DNA of 64,000 bases from Flavonifractor hominis (GTDB taxonomy: Bacteria; Bacillota; Clostridia; Oscillospirales; Oscillospiraceae). The notes under the pieces were generated by a model. The model was not told the origin of the DNA and ran no database searches. It saw only the letters and a list, made by a program, of their open reading frames with translations. The stretch is from contig NZ_JBBMFT010000004.1 of assembly GCF_040095835.1 (NCBI RefSeq), positions 186,001 to 250,000 of the forward strand, read 5' to 3'. Both the position numbers and the translations under genes were made by a program. Below, one piece after another: positions 16,912 through 25,148 of the stretch (positions are counted from its first letter, which is position 1; each line of letters opens with the position of its first letter).

Positions 16912-18666
16912 ATGACCACAGACCAAATGAAAAAAATCGGATATCTGCGGATCTTTGCCAGCTATTATAAGCCCCACTGGAAGCTCTTTTTACTGGACAT
17001 GGTGTGTGCGCTGTGTATCTGTCTGGTGGACCTGGCCTTCCCGGTGGTGTCCCGGTACTCCATGCAGAATCTGCTGCCCCAGCAGCTTTTCGGCGCGTTT
17101 TTCGCCGTCATGGCCCTGCTGGGCGGAGCCTATGTGCTCAAGGGCGTATTTTACTACATCGTCACCTACTGGGGCCATCTGCTGGGGGTACGCATGGAGG
17201 CGGATATCCGGCGGGACCTGTTTTCCCACATGCAGGATCTGTCCTTTTCTTTCTATGATAAAAACCGCACCGGCCAGCTGATGAGCCGGGTCACAGGCGA
17301 TCTCTTTGAGATCACCGAGCTGGCACACCACGGCCCCGAGGATCTGTTTATTTCGTCGGTAACCATTCTGGGCGCCTTCTTCATCATGCTCACCATCCAG
17401 TGGCGGCTGGCCCTGGTGGTGTTTGCGGTGATCCCCATCTTCATCGTCTTTACCTCCCTGACCCGCAAGAAGATGATGCGGGCCTCCACCGAAGTAAAGG
17501 CCAAGCTGGCAGGCATCAACGGGGAGGTGGAGTCCTCCATCTCCGGTATGCGCACCGCCAAGGCCTTTGCCAATGAGCAGGCCGAGAGCGACAAGTTCAA
17601 CGCCGCCAACGACCAGTTCCGCGGCGCCAAGCGGGGGTACTACAAGACCATGGCCTTCTACCAGTCTGGTATGGAGTTCTTCATGGGCATCCTGTCGGTG
17701 CTGGTCATTGCCTTCGGCGGCTTTCTCATCATGCAGGGGCGGATGGACTTTATCGACCTGACTACCTTCGCGCTGTATGTCACCACCTTCATCACCCCCA
17801 TCCGCAAGCTCTCCGCCTTTGTGGAACAGTTCATGCAGGGCATGGCGGGCTTCAAGCGCTTTGTAGAGCTGATGCGGGTGGAGCCCGACATTCAGGACGC
17901 CCCCGACGCCCGGGATCTGGGCACCGTGAAGGGAGACATTTTGGTGGATGACGTTACCTTCCGGTACGAGTCCTCCCCCGAGCCGGTGCTGGAGCACGTC
18001 ACCCTCCACGTCCATCCCGGTGAGACGGTGGCGGTGGTAGGCCCCTCCGGCGGAGGCAAGTCCACCCTGTGCCAGCTCATCCCCCGGTTCTATGACGTGA
18101 CCGAGGGGCGCATCCTAGTGGACGGCCAGGACGTGCGCACCCTGAAGCAGCAGTCCCTGCGTGGGCAGATCGGCATCGTGCAACAGGATGTGTTCCTCTT
18201 TGCGGGCACCATTTACGACAACATCCGCTATGGCCGCCCGGACGCCACCGAGGCAGAGATCGTGGCCGCTGCCAAACGGGCGGAAATTTACGATGACATT
18301 ATGGATATGCCCAACGGCTTCCAGACCCAGGTAGGGGAGCGGGGCGTCATGCTCTCGGGCGGCCAGAAGCAGCGGGTGAGCATTGCCCGCATCTTTCTGA
18401 AAAACCCGCCCATCCTCATCCTGGATGAGGCCACTTCCGCCCTGGACAGCGTCACGGAGGCCCGCATCCAGGGTGCCTTTGACGAGCTGGCCCGGGGCCG
18501 CACCACTCTTATCATCGCCCACCGGCTCTCTACCATCCGCTCAGCCCACCGCATCATCGTCATCGATGGCTGCGGCATCGCCGAGGAGGGCACCCATGAG
18601 GAACTAATGGCCAAGGGCGGGGAGTACGCCCGCCTCTATGAGACCCAGAAGCATGTAGCGGTATAA
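16912..18666 (+). CDS. ABC transporter, fused permease and ATPase (exporter half-transporter)
   Basis: 584 residues. Six membrane segments in the first 320 residues form an ABC type-1 exporter domain. The ATPase has Walker A GPSGGGKST, a Q-loop (GIVQQDVFLF), signature LSGGQKQR, Walker B ILILDEATSALD and the H-loop IAHRLST. It works as a homodimer or with an unseen partner and exports lipids, peptides or drugs; the closest named types are MsbA/YfiC-like. It has its own promoter and is followed after 15 bases by ylmH and a DUF896 gene, which are probably co-transcribed. Confidence 0.95.
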   Translation: MTTDQMKKIGYLRIFASYYKPHWKLFLLDMVCALCICLVDLAFPVVSRYSMQNLLPQQLFGAFFAVMALLGGAYVLKGVFYYIVTYWGHLLGVRMEADIRRDLFSHMQDLSFSFYDKNRTGQLMSRVTGDLFEITELAHHGPEDLFISSVTILGAFFIMLTIQWRLALVVFAVIPIFIVFTSLTRKKMMRASTEVKAKLAGINGEVESSISGMRTAKAFANEQAESDKFNAANDQFRGAKRGYYKTMAFYQSGMEFFMGILSVLVIAFGGFLIMQGRMDFIDLTTFALYVTTFITPIRKLSAFVEQFMQGMAGFKRFVELMRVEPDIQDAPDARDLGTVKGDILVDDVTFRYESSPEPVLEHVTLHVHPGETVAVVGPSGGGKSTLCQLIPRFYDVTEGRILVDGQDVRTLKQQSLRGQIGIVQQDVFLFAGTIYDNIRYGRPDATEAEIVAAAKRAEIYDDIMDMPNGFQTQVGERGVMLSGGQKQRVSIARIFLKNPPILILDEATSALDSVTEARIQGAFDELARGRTTLIIAHRLSTIRSAHRIIVIDGCGIAEEGTHEELMAKGGEYARLYETQKHVAV

Positions 18667-18681
18667 GGCTGGGGGAACGCC

Positions 18682-19479
18682 ATGACCAAGACCGAACTGC
18701 TGAACAAATTGGCCCGGGACGGGGAGGAACGGCTGCTGCTGGCCCGGGCCCTGGACCGGCTGGAGCTGGCCCGCAAGCGCAACATTCCGGCCTGCACCGG
18801 ATTTTTATCCCCACAGGAGCGGGTCAGTGTGGAAAACCTGCTGGCTGCCTGCGGCCATCCACCCCACTGCTTCTTCGGCGGATATGAGGGGGCAGAGCGC
18901 ACCCTGTGCGCCTTTTTGCCCGACTGGCTGGAGGGGTCGGACTGGCAGTCTGACCCAGAGCTGTGCCCCATCCGCGCCCTGCGCTGCACCTGGAGCGGCG
19001 GCAAGCTCACCCACCGGGATTTTCTGGGCTCCATCCTGGGTCTGGGGCTGGACCGGGAGAAGGTGGGTGATCTGCTGGTGGGGGACGGGACGTGTGACGT
19101 TCTGGCCCTGGAGGAGATCTCCGACTTCCTGCTGCTCAACCTGGACCAGGCCGGCCGGGTACGGCTGAAGCTCTCCCCTCTGTCCCTGGATCAGCTGGAA
19201 CCGCCCCCGGTGCAGGTGCGCACCATCCGGGATACCGTCAGTTCCCTGCGGCTGGACGCGGTAGCCGCCTCCGGCTTTTCCCTCTCCCGTGGAAAGGCCG
19301 CCGATCTCATCGCCTCAGGCAAGGTCCAACTCAATCACCGGGAGTGCCTCAAGCCCGACCGGGCAGTGGTACAGGGGGATGTGATGAGCTGCCGGGGATT
19401 GGGAAAATGCGTCATTCGGGAGGTGGGCGGCCCGTCCAAAAAGGGGCGCACTATGATCGTATTGGAGCGTTATGTGTAA
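18682..19479 (+). CDS. YlmH-like S4-domain RNA-binding protein
   Basis: 265 residues. A conserved N-terminal domain (HNI..CTGFLSPQER...ENLLAACGHP type; here PACTGFLSPQERVSVENLL and FFGGYEGAERTLCAFLP) is followed by a C-terminal S4 domain (about 180-240, LRLDAVAASGFSLSRGKAADLIASGKVQLNHREC). This is the architecture of YlmH (RqcP2), an RNA-binding protein linked to stalled-ribosome rescue and cell division clusters. It lies outside the usual ylm-ftsZ cluster here. The stop overlaps the next start (TAATG). Confidence 0.9.
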   Translation: MTKTELLNKLARDGEERLLLARALDRLELARKRNIPACTGFLSPQERVSVENLLAACGHPPHCFFGGYEGAERTLCAFLPDWLEGSDWQSDPELCPIRALRCTWSGGKLTHRDFLGSILGLGLDREKVGDLLVGDGTCDVLALEEISDFLLLNLDQAGRVRLKLSPLSLDQLEPPPVQVRTIRDTVSSLRLDAVAASGFSLSRGKAADLIASGKVQLNHRECLKPDRAVVQGDVMSCRGLGKCVIREVGGPSKKGRTMIVLERYV

Positions 19480-19685
19480 TGGAACAGGCAAAAATTGAGC
19501 GAATCAACGCCCTGGCCAAGAAGGCCAAAAGCCCCGAGGGACTTACCCCGGAGGAAATGGTGGAGCGGGACCTGCTGCGGCAGGAGTATATCGCCGCCTA
19601 CCGCAATAATTTGGTGGCTCAGCTGGAGAACACCTATATCGTGGAACCCGACGGCACCAAGCACAAGCTGGGCCAAAAGCCCTGA
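19479..19685 (+). CDS. DUF896 (YnzC-like) small protein
   Basis: 68 residues; the ATG shares a base with the ylmH stop. The sequence IERINALAKKAKSPEGLTPEEMVERDLLRQEYIAAYRNNL is typical of the two-helix DUF896 family (YnzC/YneA-neighbour proteins in Bacillus). A short C-terminal tail carries PDGTKHK. Cytoplasmic, function unknown. It is the last gene of the ABC exporter unit, before a terminator. Confidence 0.88.
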   Translation: MEQAKIERINALAKKAKSPEGLTPEEMVERDLLRQEYIAAYRNNLVAQLENTYIVEPDGTKHKLGQKP

Positions 19686-19691
19686 GAAAAG

Positions 19692-19732
19692 AAAACGGCG
19701 GCCCTCCCAAATGGGAGGGCCGCCGTTTTCAG
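19692..19732. terminator. Bidirectional intrinsic terminator
   Basis: Long stem AAAACGGCGGCCCTCCC / GGGAGGGCCGCCGTTTT between convergent genes; the minus-strand gene's stop lies at its edge. Confidence 0.9.
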
Positions 19733-19992
19733 CGTAAAAATATCCACATTACCAGCGCCAGCTGTGCAAACAAAATGGCAGGCAGGCCGAATTTAAAGTA
19801 CCAGTGCCGGGTCTTGTGGTGAAAGATCCACATACCCAGGATACACCCGGGAGAACCGCCCAGGATCGCCGCCAGAAAGAGGGTCTTTTCCGGTATGCGC
19901 CAGGCATCCCGCCTGGCCCGGCGCTTATCCACACCCATGAGGAAAAACCCCACCAGGCTGGCGCATATCACCCACAAGATCAGCCAGCACAT
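19729..19992 (-). CDS. DUF1294 family membrane protein
   Basis: 87 residues, three to four membrane segments. The conserved core FLMGVDKRRARRDAWRIPEKTLFLAAILGGSPGCILGMWIFHHKTRHWYF is diagnostic of DUF1294: D-K-x-x-A, R-I-P-E, G-G-x-x-G and H-K-T. Its start overlaps the end of the C39-like gene by 13 bases, so it belongs to the same minus-strand unit as the MATE gene. Role unknown. Confidence 0.88.
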   Translation of the reverse strand: MCWLILWVICASLVGFFLMGVDKRRARRDAWRIPEKTLFLAAILGGSPGCILGMWIFHHKTRHWYFKFGLPAILFAQLALVMWIFLR

Positions 19993-20621
19993 AGTCCGTC
20001 CCCCAGCGCGGTCACAAAGCCGCCCCGCTTCTTGGAGCTCTCATACCACAGAGCCAGGTCGATCTCCAGCTCACTGCCGCTGTCCAAAATGGTGGCCTGA
20101 CCTCCGTCCAGGGCGGTAATGGTCACCCAGTGCCAGCGGTCCAGGTTCTTTACCTTCCCGTTGTGCAGATTGAGGAAGGCCACGGGGCAGTCCCGCTCCA
20201 GACTGGCGTGGAGAAAGGCGGCCGCCTCCTCATAGGGAAGCCGCTTGGTGCGGGCGGCGGGCACGGTAAACAGGGCAGGGGAGAGGGCTATCCCCCGGGC
20301 CGCGGCGTAGGACTTCATGCCCTCCACCATGAGCTCCGGCTTGTTGAGCCCGTGGGCGATGGGCGTCACGTGTTCCCATACCTGGCACATCAGATCGGTA
20401 AAACTGGCCCGGTCCATGGCTTCCTCCGGATAGAGAGGGGCCAGTTCCGGCTTTGTCCGGGCCAGATAGGCAAAGATCACCGCCGCCGCGGTGGGGCCGC
20501 ACCCCGCACGCTGCTGCCACGGATCGGGAAACCAGTCCTGGTCCGCTCCATGGGTGACCGTCCCGTCAGGGCCGGTGATATCCATCCACTGAGGATGAAG
20601 CAGAGAAATACGTTGGCTCAC
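19980..20621 (-). CDS. Predicted papain-like (C39-type) cysteine protease or amidase
   Basis: 213 residues, no signal peptide. The segment WQQRAGCGPTAAAVIFAYLA has the oxyanion Gln followed by the nucleophile Cys and a helix, as in C39-like peptidases. The His (WHWVTI) and an Asp (ATILDSGSE) come in the expected order toward the C-terminus. Substrate unknown; it need not be a bacteriocin-processing enzyme, because no leader peptide or C39 transporter is present. It overlaps the MATE stop by four bases (ATGA) and DUF1294 by thirteen, so the three genes form one operon. Confidence 0.65.
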   Translation of the reverse strand: MSQRISLLHPQWMDITGPDGTVTHGADQDWFPDPWQQRAGCGPTAAAVIFAYLARTKPELAPLYPEEAMDRASFTDLMCQVWEHVTPIAHGLNKPELMVEGMKSYAAARGIALSPALFTVPAARTKRLPYEEAAAFLHASLERDCPVAFLNLHNGKVKNLDRWHWVTITALDGGQATILDSGSELEIDLALWYESSKKRGGFVTALGDGLCAG

Positions 20622-21988
20622 GACAGCATCTGCCTTTCTTTAGACGGCTCCAGCCAATGGCCGAAGCGGTAATAAATCAGCATTGCCACTGAGGTGATGG
20701 TCCAGGTAATGGGGTAGCTGGCCTCCACCATAATCACCGTATGATGGGCGGGCACTGCGGTAAACAGCCAAACCAGCCGCAGTCCGCACACTCCGAACAC
20801 GGAAATAAGCATAGGCACCATGGACTTACCTGCTCCCCGGATGGCGCCGGGCAGCAGTTCCACCAGGATATAGGTGATATAGCACGGCACCAGGAAGCGT
20901 ACCATCTCTACGCCCACCTCCAGCACATCGGGGTCGGGGGTAAAAATGGCCAGAATGGGCCGGGCCAGCAGGAACATGACCGCACTGATGAGCAGGGTAA
21001 AACCGGCGCTCAGTCCCACTGACACCCGCACCCCCTGCTTCACCCGGTCGTACTTACCCGCGCCGTAGTTCTGTCCGGCAAAGGTGGTGACCGACTGGGC
21101 CATAGCGGTAATGGTCATCCAGAAAATAATGTCCATCTTACCATAGGCCGTCCAGGCCGCCACCGCATCGGTGCCAAAGGAGTTGATGGACGCCTGAATG
21201 ACAATGTTGGAGGCGTTGTACATCACCGATTGCAGCGCGGTGGGCAGGCCGATGCGCATTATAGCGCGGATCTCCGCCCCATGCAGGGCCAGCTCACTGG
21301 GAAAGAACTGGAAGGGGGCGCCCTCCGCCCGCATAAGCGAGACCACCACCAATACCGCCGAGAGCAGCTGGGAGCACACCGTGGCAATGGCCACACCGGC
21401 CACCCCCATTTGAAATCCCACCACCAGTACCAGATCCAGTATGATGTTGCACAGGGAGGCTGCAATGAGAAAGTAGAGGGGCCGGCGGGAGTCGCCCACC
21501 GCCCGCAGCACGCCGGTGCCCATATTGTAAATCACATTGGGCACCATTCCCAGGAAATAAACCCGCAGGTAGAGGATAGCCCCGGGCAGGGCATCGCTGG
21601 TGGTACCCATGGCCCGCAGAGCCCACGGGGTAAGGGCAAAGCCTGCTGCCATAAAGATGGCACCGATGAGCAGGGCCAGCAGCATGGCGGTATGGACACT
21701 TTTATGTACCTCTTCTCCCCGGCGAGCGCCGTAGTGCTGGGCAATGACCACCACTGCACCGCTGGCCAAACCGGTAAAAATGCCTACCGTCAGGTTCACA
21801 ATCACGCTGGTGGAACCCACCGCCGCCAGGGCGGTCTTCCCTACAAAGCGGCCCACCACCACGGTATCCACCGTATTATAGAGCTGCTGGAAAAACGTAC
21901 CGAACCACAGCGGAAAGAAAAAGCCCAAGATCTGTTTCCAGATCACACCCTGGGTAATGTCGCCTCCGCTCTGCCGCAGTAATTTCAT
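20618..21988 (-). CDS. MATE family efflux transporter
   Basis: 456 residues with about twelve membrane segments. Family features include FFPLWFGTFFQQLYNTVDTVVVGRFVG near the N-terminus, a GVLRAVGDSRRP loop and a second-half MRIGLPTALQSVMYNASNIVIQ. GAAGGAGG precedes the ATG. It is the first gene of an operon with a predicted cysteine protease and a DUF1294 protein. The substrate is unknown; pairing with a peptidase raises the idea of exporting a processed compound, but this is only inference. Confidence 0.92.
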   Translation of the reverse strand: MKLLRQSGGDITQGVIWKQILGFFFPLWFGTFFQQLYNTVDTVVVGRFVGKTALAAVGSTSVIVNLTVGIFTGLASGAVVVIAQHYGARRGEEVHKSVHTAMLLALLIGAIFMAAGFALTPWALRAMGTTSDALPGAILYLRVYFLGMVPNVIYNMGTGVLRAVGDSRRPLYFLIAASLCNIILDLVLVVGFQMGVAGVAIATVCSQLLSAVLVVVSLMRAEGAPFQFFPSELALHGAEIRAIMRIGLPTALQSVMYNASNIVIQASINSFGTDAVAAWTAYGKMDIIFWMTITAMAQSVTTFAGQNYGAGKYDRVKQGVRVSVGLSAGFTLLISAVMFLLARPILAIFTPDPDVLEVGVEMVRFLVPCYITYILVELLPGAIRGAGKSMVPMLISVFGVCGLRLVWLFTAVPAHHTVIMVEASYPITWTITSVAMLIYYRFGHWLEPSKERQMLS

Positions 21989-22033
21989 GAGGACCTCCTT
22001 CTACCGTTGCATTTCACACACAGACAACGTAAG

Positions 22034-22062
22034 ATTCTACACGCTTCTCTCCGCCTTGGCAA
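22034..22062 (-). promoter_or_regulatory. Promoter of the MATE-C39-DUF1294 operon
   Basis: Minus strand: TTGCCA (22062-22057), a 17-bp spacer, TAGAAT (22039-22034). Confidence 0.6.
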
Positions 22063-22113
22063 GGGGGCGGACAATTTTTTGCCCCTTTGCTCCCTTCCAT
22101 CACCCCTGCAGCC

Positions 22114-22142
22114 TTGTTTTTTTGCCGGTAATACGGTATAAT
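22114..22142 (+). promoter_or_regulatory. Native ychF promoter, now separated from ychF
   Basis: TTGTTT (22114-22119), a 17-bp spacer, TATAAT (22137-22142), then an AAAGAGGG ribosome-binding site before the ATG at 22179. Since the element inserted, this promoter reads a 7-codon fragment and then into the element. Confidence 0.7.
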
Positions 22143-22178
22143 ATCGGGGCTAACATACCGAAAGAGGGTTTTGTACCG

Positions 22179-22195
22179 ATGAAATTAGGTATTGT
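22179..22195 (+). repeat. attL core repeat
   Basis: The 17-bp ATGAAATTAGGTATTGT is identical to 35652-35668. Beyond it the two copies diverge (TGGATAA here, GGGCCTG at the right), which fixes the right edge of the core. Confidence 0.88.
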
Positions 22196-22202
22196 TGGAT
22201 AA
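22179..22202 (+). pseudogene. ychF: 5' remnant of ychF left at the element's left end
   Basis: The ATG with its own ribosome-binding site is followed by six more codons and TAA, encoding MKLGIVG. The same first codons restart the full ychF gene at 35,652. The remnant marks where the element entered the gene. Confidence 0.85.
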
Positions 22203-22309
22203 ACAGCCTTTTCATATCTCTATATTCCTTCATAAACCTCAATAAATCCCATATTTTCGTACTTTTCCGTTATATAAATCCATGTACTTACATATAGTTT
22301 CATGGGCAT

Positions 22310-22329
22310 TTGGTGCGGAATTGGTGCGG
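22310..22329 (+). repeat. Left integrase arm-type repeat
   Basis: TTGGTGCGGAATTGGTGCGG, two tandem TTGGTGCGG units 11 bases apart, exactly repeated at 35579-35598 in the same orientation. The position, about 130 bases inside the attL core, suits an arm site bound by the integrase N-terminal domain. Confidence 0.75.
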
Positions 22330-22414
22330 TCTATGGGAATCGATATTCGGGAAACGGGTTCATCACGACAGATTATTCATTTTGAAAATTAGAATCTGTA
22401 AGGAGATTACCACT

Positions 22415-22660
22415 GTGAACCGATTATTATCTTGTGAGTTTAATATCGACAATGCTTGTGTCGAGCTGAAATATGCAGACGGCAGCATGGTTTCCATTGA
22501 CTGCACCGCCGTGGAGAACGAGGTGGCAGACAATATGTACCAGAGGTCAGAGCTGGACTGGCTGATTTACAACGATCCGGCAGCCTATGCGGATTTGATC
22601 CTCAACGGCGATACGGAAACCTACTTGAAAACTGTAACAGAATATAAACCTTTGGATTGA
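22415..22660 (+). CDS. DUF6061 family protein
   Basis: 81 residues from a GTG at 22415, preceded by AAGGAGA at the right distance. The acidic sequence CVELKYADGSMVSIDCTAVENEVADNMYQRSELDWLIYNDPAAYADLILNGDTETYL matches a small family (DUF6061, from memory) found at the ends of clostridial mobile elements. No membrane segment or known motif. First gene of the element, read from either an internal promoter or the stranded ychF promoter, and followed by a terminator. Function unknown. Confidence 0.75.
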   Translation: MNRLLSCEFNIDNACVELKYADGSMVSIDCTAVENEVADNMYQRSELDWLIYNDPAAYADLILNGDTETYLKTVTEYKPLD

Positions 22661-22680
22661 TTGCCAAAGATAAAGCAAGC

Positions 22681-22722
22681 CGCCTGTGCGGGCATGAGAA
22701 ATGCTCGTACAGGCGTTTTTTT
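22681..22722 (+). terminator. Intrinsic terminator after DUF6061 gene
   Basis: Imperfect stem CGCCTGTGCGGGCAT / ATGCTCGTACAGGCG followed by seven T. It would stop transcripts coming from the stranded ychF promoter. Confidence 0.82.
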
Positions 22723-22759
22723 GTAGTGGATGTTGGCATAGAATTAGATTTCTAATCGC

Positions 22760-22806
22760 TTGACCGAATCGGTTATCGGTGCTATACTGTGAATAACCGA
22801 ATCGGT
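22760..22806 (+). promoter_or_regulatory. Promoter with two TetR operators
   Basis: TTGACC (22760-22765), a 17-bp spacer and TATACT (22783-22788). The 11-bp odd palindrome ACCGAATCGGT occurs twice, at 22763-22773 (overlapping the -35) and 22796-22806 (near the transcription start), 33 bp apart or about three helical turns. This predicts autorepression by the TetR protein that follows. Confidence 0.85.
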
Positions 22807-22826
22807 CACTTGAAAGGAGAAATTAA

Positions 22827-23444
22827 ATGGACAAATTTTTTGCACTAAGCGAGGAAAAGCAAATTACCATCATCAATGCGGCACTCCAGTGCTTTGGTAA
22901 GTTTGGATATGATAAGGCTTCTGTCAACGATATTGCTGTAACGGCGCATATTTCAAAGGCATCCGTATTTCAGTACTTTGGCAGCAAAAAACAACTGTAT
23001 ACCTACCTGTTGGAATATTGTATGAAAATCATTATGCCTTCGTTTGACCAAACGATACTTGATTCAGAAACCGATCTGTTTAACCGCATTCTGGTTTCCA
23101 GCAAGATGAAAATGGCTGCAATGAAAACACACCCGTTTATTACTCAATTTATGGCAAGTGTTTGGGAAGAGGCTTCTCCTGAAGTCAATGACCTACTTGC
23201 TTCATTAAAGATGGAAGCAGGGAATTTCAGAAATGAAATGGTTTTACGAGAGGATGATTCCTTAAAGTTCAAAAATCCCGAAGATGCTCAACCTGTTTAC
23301 AATATGCTTTTAGTGATGGCGGAGGGGTATGCAGCCCGTTATCGTAACGCAGCCGTTTTTGATTTTGAAACAGTTATGAATGAATTTGAAAAAACCATTT
23401 CAATTCTAAAAAACAATTTCTATAAGGAGGAATATTTAAAATGA
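22827..23444 (+). CDS. TetR family transcriptional repressor
   Basis: 205 residues. N-terminal helix-turn-helix: INAALQCFGKFGYDKASVNDIAVTAHISKASVFQYFGSKKQLY (about 13-55). The rest is helical, as expected of a ligand-binding TetR domain. AAAGGAG precedes the ATG. Two identical operators overlap its promoter. The stop overlaps the ABC ATPase start by four bases, so the repressor and exporter form one autoregulated unit. The inducer is probably a substrate of the pump; its identity is unknown. Confidence 0.93.
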   Translation: MDKFFALSEEKQITIINAALQCFGKFGYDKASVNDIAVTAHISKASVFQYFGSKKQLYTYLLEYCMKIIMPSFDQTILDSETDLFNRILVSSKMKMAAMKTHPFITQFMASVWEEASPEVNDLLASLKMEAGNFRNEMVLREDDSLKFKNPEDAQPVYNMLLVMAEGYAARYRNAAVFDFETVMNEFEKTISILKNNFYKEEYLK

Positions 23445-24328
23445 GTGAATACGCTATTGTCTTGAACCAACTGACCAAGCACTATGGGAAACACAGAGGT
23501 ATCAGCAACCTCAATCTCACAGTTAATCAGGGCGAGTTCTTTGGCTTCATTGGCCCAAACGGTGCGGGTAAGTCCACCACCATCCGCACTCTGATGGGTC
23601 TGATCCGTCCCAGCGGTGGCAACGCTTCTATTTTCGGTTTAGACTGCCAGAGTCAGGCAAGTGTCATTGCCAGAGATGTGGGCTACCTCCCCAGCGAGAA
23701 CAGCTATTATGAAAACATGAAGGTGCGGGAACTACTGCAATACACCGCCGACCTGTACGCCATGAACTGTGAAACGAAAATGTATGAGCTTTCCGAACGG
23801 CTCAATTTGGATTTGTCCCGGAAGATTGCAGACCTGTCTCTGGGCAACAAGAAAAAGGTGGGCATCGTGTCTGCCATTATGACTTCCCCTAAGCTGCTGA
23901 TCATGGATGAACCTACCAGCGGCTTAGACCCGCTGATCCAGCAGGCATTCTATGATATTCTGAAGGAGGAGAACAACCGGGGCACCACAATTTTCTTCTC
24001 CTCCCATGTACTCAGCGAGGTACAGAAGCTGTGTGACCGGGTGGCAATCTTAAAAGAGGGTAAGCTCATGAGCATCCAGTCTATCAGAGAACTACGGGAA
24101 AGCGGTTATAAAAAGGTCAGCCTTACCACCAAAACACCGATTTCCAGTGATTTCTGGGAGCTGCCTGGTATTGCGAATTTCTCTGAGACCCCGGACAAGA
24201 CCTCTGTTTCCTTTATGTATAACGGCAATATCACAGCAATCATTGATAAACTTCACCTGCTGCATTTGGACGATGTGCTTTTGGAAGAGCCCTCTTTGGA
24301 GGAAATCTTCATGCACTACTATGAGTAA
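23441..24328 (+). CDS. ABC transporter ATP-binding protein
   Basis: 295 residues. Walker A GPNGAGKST (about 40), Q-loop (VGYLPSEN), a degenerate signature DLSLGNKKKVGI with Leu-Gly in place of the usual Ser-Gly, Walker B LLIMDEPTSGLD and H-loop FFSSHVLSE. The C-terminal extension of about 80 residues is typical of drug and antibiotic exporters (NatA/BcrA type). It energises the two permeases encoded next. GGAGG lies before the ATG, inside the tetR end. Confidence 0.95.
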   Translation: MSEYAIVLNQLTKHYGKHRGISNLNLTVNQGEFFGFIGPNGAGKSTTIRTLMGLIRPSGGNASIFGLDCQSQASVIARDVGYLPSENSYYENMKVRELLQYTADLYAMNCETKMYELSERLNLDLSRKIADLSLGNKKKVGIVSAIMTSPKLLIMDEPTSGLDPLIQQAFYDILKEENNRGTTIFFSSHVLSEVQKLCDRVAILKEGKLMSIQSIRELRESGYKKVSLTTKTPISSDFWELPGIANFSETPDKTSVSFMYNGNITAIIDKLHLLHLDDVLLEEPSLEEIFMHYYE

Positions 24329-24341
24329 GGAGGTGTCAGGT

Positions 24342-25136
24342 ATGGTCATTTTGAAATATGAACTGAAACGGCATCGAACCTATATCCTGGGCTGGACCAT
24401 CGCCTTGGCTGTGTGTATCTTTTTGATGACACCGACTTATTACAGCTTCCTGGATGTTGCCTCCGTGGAACTCTTTGAAACCATGGGCACCACGGACTTT
24501 TACAGGAGTGTCGGCGTATCGATGGAATACTTGACTTCCCCGTTGGGCATTTATGGGTTTCTGACCAGCTTTTTCATGATTGCCTCCGGCGTTTTCGGAA
24601 TGCACTTCGGCATTTCCGTTCACACCAGAGAATGTACGGAAGGAACTTCGGAATACCTGTTTACAAAGCCCTTTCCTCGGAAAACAATCTATTGGGCAAA
24701 GGCATTGACTGTATTGATCGGAGTGGTGGTCGTAGGTGCTGCGTATCTGCTGGCTTCTTTTTTGGCCATGGCAATGTTTCGTTCCGGAACTCCATGGGGA
24801 GAGTTTTTTCTGATTGCTCTGTCCCTCACCCTTGTTACGCTGTTCTTTGCTGCAATGGGTCTGATGGTGGGAATTTTGTTTCCCCGCAACCGTAGCCCAC
24901 TGCTGACCGCCGGATTAGTCGTGTTTGTGGAGTATTGCATAACCAGCTTCTCCAACATCATCAGTAACCGGGCTATCAGTTTCCTGTCCCCATACTCCTT
25001 CTTTGGAGCTGCAAAAATTTCCGAAACTGGCTTCTATGATATGACCTATCTTGGCTGGGGCGTGCTGCTGGTTACCCTGTTTTTGGTGCTGTCTTACGGT
25101 GTCTTTCTGAAAAAAGACATTCAGTTTCGTTCATAA
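24342..25136 (+). CDS. ABC-2 type permease, first copy
   Basis: 264 residues from the ATG at 24342, preceded by AAGGAGGTG. Six membrane segments with the ABC-2 layout; the motif TSEYLFTKPFPRKTIYWAKAL lies between segments 2 and 3 and recurs in the next gene. The two permeases are diverged duplicates and probably form a heterodimer with the ATPase. The permease frame is also open upstream across the ATPase gene, but nothing supports a start there. Confidence 0.9.
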   Translation: MVILKYELKRHRTYILGWTIALAVCIFLMTPTYYSFLDVASVELFETMGTTDFYRSVGVSMEYLTSPLGIYGFLTSFFMIASGVFGMHFGISVHTRECTEGTSEYLFTKPFPRKTIYWAKALTVLIGVVVVGAAYLLASFLAMAMFRSGTPWGEFFLIALSLTLVTLFFAAMGLMVGILFPRNRSPLLTAGLVVFVEYCITSFSNIISNRAISFLSPYSFFGAAKISETGFYDMTYLGWGVLLVTLFLVLSYGVFLKKDIQFRS

Positions 25137-25148
25137 GGGGGTGCAAAC

